From contig JAQUNT010000183.1 in the NCBI GenBank assembly GCA_028717525.1, forward strand, positions 1 through 5,562: a stretch of 5,562 bases of DNA, written 5' to 3'. Each line of letters starts with the position of its first letter. Position 1 is the stretch's first letter. The position numbers and the translations under genes are program-made. The notes beneath the pieces are model-generated. The model did not search any database, was not told where the DNA came from, and was given only the letters and a program-made list of their open reading frames with translations. Source of the DNA: Elusimicrobiota bacterium (GTDB taxonomy: Bacteria > Elusimicrobiota > Elusimicrobia > UBA1565 > UBA9628). Below are positions 1 to 5,003 of this stretch, in pieces.

Positions 1-137
1 TCCTCTACGTCTATCCCTGGGCGGTGACTGTCCAGGAGGTAGGGATGCTGGCTCTGGCGGAGATGGCGGTCTTCCTCGCCGTCCTGTTCCTGGGCCTGAT
101 CTTCGCTTGGCGCAAGGGGGCCTTGGTTTGGGAATAG
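1..137 (+). CDS. nuoA: NADH-quinone oxidoreductase subunit A, C-terminal end (partial)
   Basis: This is the 3' end of the gene for the small membrane subunit NuoA (ND3 family) of complex I. It is read in frame from base 3 to a TAG stop, leaving 44 residues; the 5' part lies outside the window. The fragment begins with the family motif around YPWAV. It then carries a conserved AEM, whose Glu sits at the start of the last transmembrane helix, and ends with [10 protein letters not shown], a typical NuoA tail. NuoA packs against NuoH and NuoJ near the quinone cavity, and its conserved acidic residues belong to the coupling pathway. The stop is TAG, whereas every complete gene downstream ends in TGA. 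The nuoB start lies inside this gene, so translation of the two is probably coupled. Identity is firm because of the motifs and the downstream gene order. Confidence 0.93.
   Translation, partial: LYVYPWAVTVQEVGMLALAEMAVFLAVLFLGLIFAWRKGALVWE
114..120 (+). promoter_or_regulatory. Shine-Dalgarno sequence for nuoB (supports TTG start)
   Basis: AAGGGGG lies inside the end of nuoA, 7 bases before the TTG at 128. No comparably good site precedes the ATG at 155 or the TTG at 107, so this site favours TTG128 as the nuoB start. Confidence 0.5.
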
Positions 138-688
138 TCCTCGACAAATTCCCCATGGTGGCCAAGCCCGTACCCGGCGGCCAGGTGGTGCTCACCAGCA
201 CCGACTACATCATCGACCTGAGCCGCAAATACTCGCTCTGGCCACTGACCTTCGGCCTGGCCTGCTGCGCCATCGAGATGATGGTGGCCTACGCCGGCCG
301 CTTCGATTTCGACCGCTTCGGCGTCATCCCCCGGCCCAGCCCCCGCCAGGCGGACCTGCTCCTCATCGCCGGGACGGTCACCAAGAAGATGGCTGAGCCC
401 ATCGTGCAGATTTACCATCAGATGCCCGAGCCGCGCTTCGTCATGGCCATGGGCAGCTGCGCCAACTGCGGCGGGCCCTACTACGACTCCTACGCGGTGG
501 TCAAGGGGGTGGACCGCATCATCCCGGTGGACATCTACGTCCCGGGCTGCCCGCCCCGGCCCGAGGCCCTCATCTACGCGGTCATGGAACTGCAGAAGAA
601 GATCATGCGCATGAAGCTGGAGCGGACCTACGGCGCCACCGTCCAGGCCGAGAAGGGCAGCCGCGACCTGACAGGAGAGCCCGCTTGA
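128..688 (+). CDS. nuoB: NADH-quinone oxidoreductase subunit B (N2 iron-sulfur subunit)
   Basis: NuoB (Nqo6/PSST family) holds cluster N2, the [4Fe-4S] centre that passes electrons to quinone, on the cytoplasmic side of complex I. From TTG128 the product is 186 residues. The tandem-cysteine motif LACCAIEM gives C46 and C47; C111 in MGSCANCGG and C141 in [10 protein letters not shown] complete the four N2 ligands. C114, three residues after C111, is an additional cysteine. Three starts are possible. TTG128 gives MGIVLDKF, resembling common NuoB N-termini, and has AAGGGGG 7 bases upstream. TTG107 would add seven residues. ATG155 would give a shorter protein and has no clear ribosome site. With TTG128 the gene overlaps nuoA by 10 bases. 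The 3' end overlaps nuoC by 4 bases (TTGA). The family is certain; the start is probable. Confidence 0.95.
   Translation: MGIVLDKFPMVAKPVPGGQVVLTSTDYIIDLSRKYSLWPLTFGLACCAIEMMVAYAGRFDFDRFGVIPRPSPRQADLLLIAGTVTKKMAEPIVQIYHQMPEPRFVMAMGSCANCGGPYYDSYAVVKGVDRIIPVDIYVPGCPPRPEALIYAVMELQKKIMRMKLERTYGATVQAEKGSRDLTGEPA
673..677 (+). promoter_or_regulatory. Shine-Dalgarno sequence for nuoC (supports TTG start)
   Basis: AGGAG (within AGGAGAG) lies 7 bases before the TTG at 685. It is one of the best ribosome sites in the window and supports initiation at this TTG, which overlaps the nuoB TGA stop. Confidence 0.65.
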
Positions 689-1257
689 GCGCCGGCGCCG
701 ACTTTCTGGACAGGCTCCTGGCGGCCGTCCCCGGGTCCCAGGCCGACACTCCGGTCAAGGACTACCCCACCGTCAGGCTCTCGGCCCCGAAGGATCTCCT
801 GCCCGCGGCGCGCCTGCTCAAGGACGAACTGGGCTTCGACTACCTCGAGATGGTCACGGCCGTGGACTGGCTGGGTCCGGTCAACTTGGGAGGCTTCGTC
901 TCCAACCCAAATCCGAACCCGTTCACCCAGAAGCATCCTGGACCGCCGGTCTCTCCGGTGGCGGGACCCGGCGTCACCTACCGCCCGGTGCTGGACCTGC
1001 TCTGGTCCTTCGGCGACCTCGTGAAGAACCGGAAGGTCTTCCTGCGCCTGGAGGTGCCGCGCGACCGGGCCGAGGCGCCCAGCCTCACGGGCCTCTTCCC
1101 GGCCGCCGACTGGCAGGAACGCGAAGCCTTCGACCTCTTCGGCATCCGCTTCGCCGGACATCCCAATCTGATCAAGATCCTGACCCCGGATTTCCTCCAG
1201 GGCCATCCCCTGCGCAAGGACTACGTCCACGCCAAGGACCGGTACGATGCAGAGTGA
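685..1257 (+). CDS. nuoC: NADH-quinone oxidoreductase subunit C (30 kDa subunit)
   Basis: NuoC (Nqo5, 30-kDa subunit family) is a cofactor-free peripheral-arm protein that binds NuoD and NuoB. The product is 190 residues from a TTG start in a TTGA overlap with nuoB. The N-terminal half ends in [14 protein letters not shown] (residues 51-64), the usual family strand. The C-terminal signature runs from W143 through [10 protein letters not shown] to GHPLRKDY (173-180) and is canonical. Between them, about residues 65-99 form an insert rich in Pro, Asn and Gly (it contains NPNPNP). In typical members this strand leads almost directly into the next one, seen here as LDLLWSF. Codons of the insert end in A or T more often than those before it. 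NuoC and NuoD are separate genes, unlike the fused nuoCD of E. coli. The end overlaps nuoD by 11 bases in another frame. Confidence 0.95.
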   Translation: MSAGADFLDRLLAAVPGSQADTPVKDYPTVRLSAPKDLLPAARLLKDELGFDYLEMVTAVDWLGPVNLGGFVSNPNPNPFTQKHPGPPVSPVAGPGVTYRPVLDLLWSFGDLVKNRKVFLRLEVPRDRAEAPSLTGLFPAADWQEREAFDLFGIRFAGHPNLIKILTPDFLQGHPLRKDYVHAKDRYDAE

Positions 1258-2380
1258 AGAGCTGATCGTCACCGAAGGGGGCCTGGAGATGGACACCATG
1301 TTCGTCAACATGGGTCCCCAGCACCCCTCCACCCACGGGGTTCTGCGCCTGGGCCTAACCCTGGCCGGAGAGGTCATCACCAAGGCCTTCCCGGACATCG
1401 GCTATCTCCACCGCGGGACCGAGAAGCTCATGGAGACCCGCAGCTACCACCAGTGCGTGGTCCTGACTGACCGCTGGGACTACTGCTCGGCCATGACCAA
1501 CAACCTGGCTTTCTGCCTGAGCGCGGAGAGGCTTTTCGGCACTCAGGTCCCGCCCCGGGCTCAAGCCCTGCGCGTGGTCATGTGCGAGCTCAACCGCATC
1601 GCGAGCCATCTCATCTTGCTGGGGACCTACGGCATAGACATCGGGGCTCTCACTCCATTCCTTTACACCTTCCGCGAGCGGGAGATGATCCTCGACCTCT
1701 ACGAGAAGTGCTGCGGCGCGCGGCTGACCTACAACTACATCCGCCTGGGGGGGGTGGCCGCGGACATCGACTCCGGCTGGGTCGCCAAGTGCCGCGAGTT
1801 CCTGGAGTTCTTCAAGCCCCGCCTCGACGAGTACGACACCTTGCTCTCGTTCAACCCGATCTTCCTGGCCCGCACCAAGGACATCGGCATCATCTCCAAG
1901 GAGACCGCCGTGGCTTGGGGTCTCTCAGGCCCGAACCTGCGGGGCTCCGGGGTGAGTTACGACGTGCGCAAATCCGAGCCGTATTGCGGCTATGAGCAGT
2001 ACGACTTCGAGGTGCCCTTGGGCGCCAGCGGCTCCTGCTGGGACCGCTATTTCTGCCGCGTGCAAGAGATGCGCCAGTCCGTGCGCATCGTGGAACAGGC
2101 CCTGGCCGAGCTTCCCACGGGAGAGCTCATGGCCAAGGGAGTACCCAAGATCCCCAAGCCTCCGGCAGGCGAGGCCTATGCCCACGTCGAGGCTCCCCGC
2201 GGCGACCTGGGGATCTTCCTGGTCTCGGATGGGGGGGCCGCTCCTTACCGGCTGCACGTGCGCGCGCCCTGCTTCATCAATCTGGCCATCCTGCAGGAGA
2301 TCCTGGTCGGGAAGAAGGTGGCGGACGTCATCGCGGTGCTGGGTTCCTTCGACATCGTCCTGGGAGAGGTGGACCGATGA
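1247..2380 (+). CDS. nuoD: NADH-quinone oxidoreductase subunit D (49 kDa, quinone-site subunit)
   Basis: NuoD (Nqo4, 49-kDa family, related to the large subunit of [NiFe] hydrogenases) forms the quinone head-group site with NuoB. The product is 377 residues. Near the N-terminus is MGPQHPSTHGV, with H30 corresponding to Thermus Nqo4 His38. Y79 in RWDY corresponds to Nqo4 Tyr87; both are quinone ligands. Other signatures are IGYLHRGTEK, ASHL, YNYIRLGGV, GVSYDVRK and the canonical C-terminus ending LGEVDR. The region around residues 294-310 runs from MAKGVPKIPKPPAGE straight to the next conserved block, so the MEALIHHFK..TEGF segment of longer NuoD proteins is missing. It has 11 cysteines, many for a subunit without a metal cluster. 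AAGGA at 1234-1238 supports ATG1247; ATG1289, with AAGGGGG 7 bases upstream, is an alternative. The 3' end overlaps nuoH by ATGA. Confidence 0.96.
   Translation: MQSEELIVTEGGLEMDTMFVNMGPQHPSTHGVLRLGLTLAGEVITKAFPDIGYLHRGTEKLMETRSYHQCVVLTDRWDYCSAMTNNLAFCLSAERLFGTQVPPRAQALRVVMCELNRIASHLILLGTYGIDIGALTPFLYTFREREMILDLYEKCCGARLTYNYIRLGGVAADIDSGWVAKCREFLEFFKPRLDEYDTLLSFNPIFLARTKDIGIISKETAVAWGLSGPNLRGSGVSYDVRKSEPYCGYEQYDFEVPLGASGSCWDRYFCRVQEMRQSVRIVEQALAELPTGELMAKGVPKIPKPPAGEAYAHVEAPRGDLGIFLVSDGGAAPYRLHVRAPCFINLAILQEILVGKKVADVIAVLGSFDIVLGEVDR
2362..2372 (+). promoter_or_regulatory. Shine-Dalgarno region for nuoH (supports ATG2377)
   Basis: GGGAGAGGTGG, inside the end of nuoD, ends 4 bases before the ATG at 2377. 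It supports initiation at the ATGA overlap, and hence the long N-terminus of NuoH, but a purine-rich stretch in a GC-rich coding region could arise by chance. Confidence 0.45.
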
Positions 2381-3696
2381 GGGCCGAGCCGGCGGCATCC
2401 GCGCCCGGAGGGGAAGCGTCCCCTAGGCCCGTGAAAGCCCCGCTGCCTACGCCCGTTTTGAACCGGAAGTCAGGCGGCCGACTCCTGACCGACACCCGTT
2501 TCTGGCCCACCGAGGTCTGGAAGAGCCCCTGGTCTTTGCCGCGCTACCGGGCCGGCGCGATGTGGCTGGCCGGCATCGTGCTGGGCATCGCGGCCGCGGG
2601 CTTCGCCGTGGGCGAGCTGGCGGTCTGGGCGGAGAAGCTCCTGGCCTTGCTGGGGCGCACGAGCCTGCCCCCGGCCGTGGCCGCTTGGGTCTGGGTCCTG
2701 ATCAAGCTGACCTGCGTGATCGGCGTCATCGTGGTCAACGGGCTCTGGGCCGTCTGGTGGGAGCGCAAGATTTCGGCCCACATCCAGTCCCGGTTCGGCC
2801 CTATGTATGCGGGCGGCTTCCACGGTTGGGCGCAGACCATCCTGGACTCCATCAAGCTCCTGCTCAAGGAAGACGTCACCCCCGCCGCCGCGGACCAGCC
2901 CATGCACCTCCTGGCGCCCATCATGGCCATCGCCCCCTGCGTCATGGCCTTCGCCCCGGTGCTCTTCGGCGACGAGCTGGCCGCGGCCAAGCTCGACGTG
3001 GGCGTGCTCTACATCTTCGCCTTCGCCAGCATCTCGGTCATCGGCATCGTCATGGCGGGCTGGGCCTCGGGAAACAAGTACTCCCTGCTGGGCGGCCTGC
3101 GCGCCGCCGCTCAGATCGTGAGCTACGAACTGCCCCGCGGCTTCTCCGTGGTCCCGGTGATCATGTTCGCGGGCTCTCTGGATCTCGCGGTCATCGACCA
3201 AGCCCAGGCCGGCTACTGGCTAGGGTTCGTCCCGCGCTGGTTCGTCTTCTATCCGGTGGTAGGCCAGCTCGCCTTCATCTTCTTCCTCATCGCCTCGGTG
3301 GCCGAGACCAACCGCACACCTTTCGACATCCCGGAAGCGGAGTCCGAACTGGTGGCGGGCTTCCACACCGAGTTCTCCGGGATAAAATGGGCCATGTTCT
3401 TCCTTATGGAGTACGGCTACGTCCTGCTCTCCTCCTTCCTGCTGGCCGTATTCTTCCTGGGCGGGGGCGCAGCCCCGCTGCCCTTCCTGGACTTCATCCC
3501 CAGCTGGATCTGGATGGTCAGCAAGGCCATGCTCATGATGTTCGTGTTCCTGTGGTTCCGCTGGACCTTCCCCAGGATGCGCGTGGACCAGCTCATGGAC
3601 TTCAACTGGAAGATCCTCCTGCCCTGGTCCTTCGCCAACATCGGCTTCGCCGGAGTCCTGGTCTATCTGCATAGGAGCGGCTGGGGGCCGGGATGA
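2377..3696 (+). CDS. nuoH: NADH-quinone oxidoreductase subunit H with long N-terminal extension
   Basis: NuoH (ND1/Nqo8 family) is the membrane subunit that, with NuoB and NuoD, encloses the quinone chamber. The product is 439 residues, against about 325-350 usually. Canonical blocks are WERKISAHIQSRFGP (128-142), LLLKEDVTPAAADQP (161-175), NKYSLLGGLRAAAQ (233-246), the quinone-loop segment DIPEAESELVAGFHTEFSG (317-335), and a C-terminal segment with FPRMRVDQLMDFNWK (398-412). Roughly eight canonical helices follow residue 104. The ERK motif falls at 129, against about position 36 in E. coli, so there are about 95 additional residues. These comprise a Pro/Ala-rich soluble stretch, an aromatic segment (42-58) and a predicted extra transmembrane helix (62-81). 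ATG2377 overlaps the nuoD stop as ATGA and has a purine-rich site upstream. TTG2536 and ATG2560 are alternatives that still keep the extra helix. Codons 1-35 have a weaker G/C third-position bias than the rest. Confidence 0.94.
   Translation: MRAEPAASAPGGEASPRPVKAPLPTPVLNRKSGGRLLTDTRFWPTEVWKSPWSLPRYRAGAMWLAGIVLGIAAAGFAVGELAVWAEKLLALLGRTSLPPAVAAWVWVLIKLTCVIGVIVVNGLWAVWWERKISAHIQSRFGPMYAGGFHGWAQTILDSIKLLLKEDVTPAAADQPMHLLAPIMAIAPCVMAFAPVLFGDELAAAKLDVGVLYIFAFASISVIGIVMAGWASGNKYSLLGGLRAAAQIVSYELPRGFSVVPVIMFAGSLDLAVIDQAQAGYWLGFVPRWFVFYPVVGQLAFIFFLIASVAETNRTPFDIPEAESELVAGFHTEFSGIKWAMFFLMEYGYVLLSSFLLAVFFLGGGAAPLPFLDFIPSWIWMVSKAMLMMFVFLWFRWTFPRMRVDQLMDFNWKILLPWSFANIGFAGVLVYLHRSGWGPG
2409..2424 (+). 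repeat. Short inverted repeat (hairpin) in the nuoH 5' region
   Basis: AGGGGA and TCCCCT form a perfect 6-bp stem with the 4-base loop AGCG. No T-run follows, so it does not look like an intrinsic terminator. It lies in the first codons of the extended nuoH and may be chance in GC-rich DNA. Confidence 0.35.
2469..2489 (+). repeat. Second short inverted repeat in the nuoH 5' region
   Basis: GTCAGG and CCTGAC form a perfect 6-bp stem around a 9-base loop (CGGCCGACT). There is no T-run after it. It sits about 45 bases after the first hairpin, in the part of nuoH with the weakest coding composition. Confidence 0.35.
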
Positions 3697-4205
3697 TCGG
3701 CTACTTCAAGACGGTCTTCCTCTCGACCTGGGCCTTCATCGAGGGGCTCTGGATCACCCTGCGCTACCTCTTCAAGCCCGCGGTCACGGTGCAGTACCCG
3801 ACCGAGAAGCTCGTCCCCTACGACGCCTTCCGCGGGGCTCTGCTCTTCGACCCGGCCACCTGCATCGCCTGCAGCCTCTGCGCCAAGGCCTGCCCCTCCG
3901 CGTGCATCGCACTGGCCAGCCAGACCCACCCAGAGACCAAGAAGCGCGTGCCCAAGCCCGAGTGGTACACTCTGGACCTGGGCAAGTGCAATTTCTGCGG
4001 GCTCTGCCAGGAAGCCTGCCCCACCAAGCCCAAGTCCGTCTGGCACAGTCTCGACTACGAGTACTCCTTCTCCAGCCGCGACGAGATGGTGCGCTGCTGG
4101 AAGCCGGGCTTCCCGTTGGCCGGCCGCGTTTGGGACCCCCGCCGCAAGGAATTCCGGGACCTGGAGAGTCACATCCCCGTCCGGGAGGTAGAGGCCAGGA
4201 AATGA
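3693..4205 (+). CDS. nuoI: NADH-quinone oxidoreductase subunit I (two [4Fe-4S] clusters)
   Basis: NuoI (Nqo9/TYKY family) carries clusters N6a and N6b, which relay electrons to N2 in NuoB. The product is 170 residues. An N-terminal amphipathic region (1-30) anchors it to the membrane arm. The first ferredoxin motif has C57, C60, C63 and C67 followed by Pro; the second has C99, C102, C105 and C109 followed by Pro. All eight cluster ligands are present. C71 is an additional cysteine. After the second motif the sequence is TKPKSVWHSLDYEYS rather than the familiar PTDAI continuation of many NuoI proteins, though the DYE/YS part still aligns with the usual ELA.Y region. The ATG start overlaps the nuoH TGA (ATGA), with GGGGG 5 bases upstream. 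The retained clusters show that this complex still accepts electrons from a soluble input module or donor. Confidence 0.95.
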   Translation: MIGYFKTVFLSTWAFIEGLWITLRYLFKPAVTVQYPTEKLVPYDAFRGALLFDPATCIACSLCAKACPSACIALASQTHPETKKRVPKPEWYTLDLGKCNFCGLCQEACPTKPKSVWHSLDYEYSFSSRDEMVRCWKPGFPLAGRVWDPRRKEFRDLESHIPVREVEARK

Positions 4206-4693
4206 TTGAAGCCATAGCGTTCTACTCCATGGCCGCAGTCACCTTGGCCGGCGCGGTGCTGGTCGTCAGCCTGCGCAACACGGTGCACTCGGCCCTGGCC
4301 CTGGGCCTGAGCCTCGCGGGGGTGGCGGGCCTCTTCGCCTGCCTGGGGGCGGACTTCCTCTTCGCCGGGCAGCTGCTCATCTACGTCGGCGGCATCGCCA
4401 TCCTCATCGTCTTCGTGGTCATGCTCCTGGGCCGCGCCTCGGACCTGCACCTGCGCCAGGTCAACGCGCAGTGGGCCGCGGCGCTGCTGGTCTGCGCCAT
4501 CACGGGCGCGGGCCTCTGGCGCCTCGGCGCCCTCTACCGCCACGCCTCCTCCCAGGTCCCCGCGGCGGCCACCACGCGCGCCATCGGCCTCCTGATGCTG
4601 GGCGACTTCGCGGTGCCCTTCGAGGCGATCTCCTTGGTGCTGCTGGCGGCGCTCTTGGGGGCGGTCTTCTTCTCGCGCAAGGATATCTCATGA
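4202..4693 (+). CDS. nuoJ: NADH-quinone oxidoreductase subunit J
   Basis: NuoJ (ND6/Nqo10 family) is a membrane subunit between NuoA/NuoH and NuoK; its third helix has a pi-bulge linked to conformational coupling. From ATG4202 the product is 163 residues. The open frame runs further upstream, but that part lies over nuoI in another frame and is not family sequence. Five hydrophobic segments are visible, at about 5-22, 29-47, 53-77, 91-110 and 138-157. The signature is GQLLIYVGGIAILIVFVVML (57-76), matching the family pattern of Tyr-Val-Gly followed by a hydrophobic run and FVVML. The start overlaps the nuoI TGA as ATGA, and GAGG at 4191-4194 lies 7 bases upstream. The end overlaps nuoK by ATGA. 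NuoJ is poorly conserved overall, but motif and position make the call firm. Confidence 0.94.
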   Translation: MIEAIAFYSMAAVTLAGAVLVVSLRNTVHSALALGLSLAGVAGLFACLGADFLFAGQLLIYVGGIAILIVFVVMLLGRASDLHLRQVNAQWAAALLVCAITGAGLWRLGALYRHASSQVPAAATTRAIGLLMLGDFAVPFEAISLVLLAALLGAVFFSRKDIS

Positions 4694-5001
4694 CCCTGAG
4701 CCTCGGCCACTACCTCGTTCTGGGCGCCGCGCTCTTCCTCATCGGCCTCTTCGGCGCGCTGACCCGCCGCAACGTCATCGGCATCCTCATGTCCATCGAG
4801 CTGATGTTCAACGCCGCCAACATCAACCTGGCCGCGTTCAACCACTTCCTCCATCCCGGCGGCGTAGCGGGGATGACCGTGGCCCTGTTCGTCATCACCG
4901 TGGCGGCGGCGGAGGTGGTGGTCGGCCTGGCTTTGGTCCTGGCCATCTACCGCAACTCCAAGACCGTCTACGTCGAGGACTTCCACCTCCTGAAGGGATG
5001 A
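4690..5001 (+). CDS. nuoK: NADH-quinone oxidoreductase subunit K
   Basis: NuoK (ND4L/Nqo11 family) is a three-helix membrane subunit in the proton path between the quinone end and the antiporter-like subunits. From ATG4690 the product is 103 residues, the normal family length. The two functional glutamates are present: E37 in MSIELMFNAANIN and E75 in AAAEVVVGLAL, corresponding to E. coli Glu36 and Glu72. The three helices fall at about 5-23, 28-50 and 60-86. The C-terminal tail, VYVEDFHLLKG, resembles the usual ending near D...LLKG. AAGGA at 4679-4683 stands 6 bases before the ATG, which overlaps the nuoJ TGA stop as ATGA. The frame is open upstream over nuoJ, but the family N-terminus matches this ATG. 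Confidence 0.96.
   Translation: MTLSLGHYLVLGAALFLIGLFGALTRRNVIGILMSIELMFNAANINLAAFNHFLHPGGVAGMTVALFVITVAAAEVVVGLALVLAIYRNSKTVYVEDFHLLKG
4993..4997 (+). promoter_or_regulatory. Shine-Dalgarno sequence for nuoL (decides between two ATGs)
   Basis: AAGGG at the end of nuoK directly abuts ATG4998 but lies 6 bases before ATG5004. The spacing therefore favours ATG5004, two in-frame codons downstream. Confidence 0.55.
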
Positions 5002-5003
5002 CC

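Noticed and set aside
628..1398. Long open frame on the minus strand opposite nuoB/nuoC/nuoD
   Set aside because: It has no recognisable domain and overlaps well-supported genes. Long antisense frames are expected in GC-rich DNA with strong third-position bias.
2409..2489. Intrinsic terminator between nuoD and nuoH
   Set aside because: Both hairpins are short and lack a following T-run, and they lie inside an operon whose genes overlap.
2455..2520. Possible minus-strand tRNA remnant (TTTTGAACC resembles a reversed T-loop)
   Set aside because: The T-stem would have two mismatches in five pairs, and no matching acceptor or D-arm pairing could be found.
2470..3201. 243-codon minus-strand open frame opposite nuoH
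   Set aside because: It is low-complexity, rich in Asp, Gly, His and Gln, and fully covered by nuoH. It has no independent ribosome site or family resemblance.
2562..3674. 370-codon open frame on the + strand in another frame of nuoH
   Set aside because: The translation is dominated by Arg, Gly, His and Pro with no helices or motifs, typical of an out-of-frame reading. The nuoH frame has full family motifs.
3902..4201. Upstream extension of nuoJ to a GTG at 3902
   Set aside because: This stretch lies over nuoI in a different frame and reads as Arg/Gln/Pro-rich sequence. The NuoJ family begins at ATG4202, which has its own ribosome site.
4471..4689. Upstream extension of nuoK to a GTG at 4471
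   Set aside because: NuoK proteins are about 100 residues and start at the position of ATG4690. The upstream frame overlaps nuoJ and shows no family sequence.
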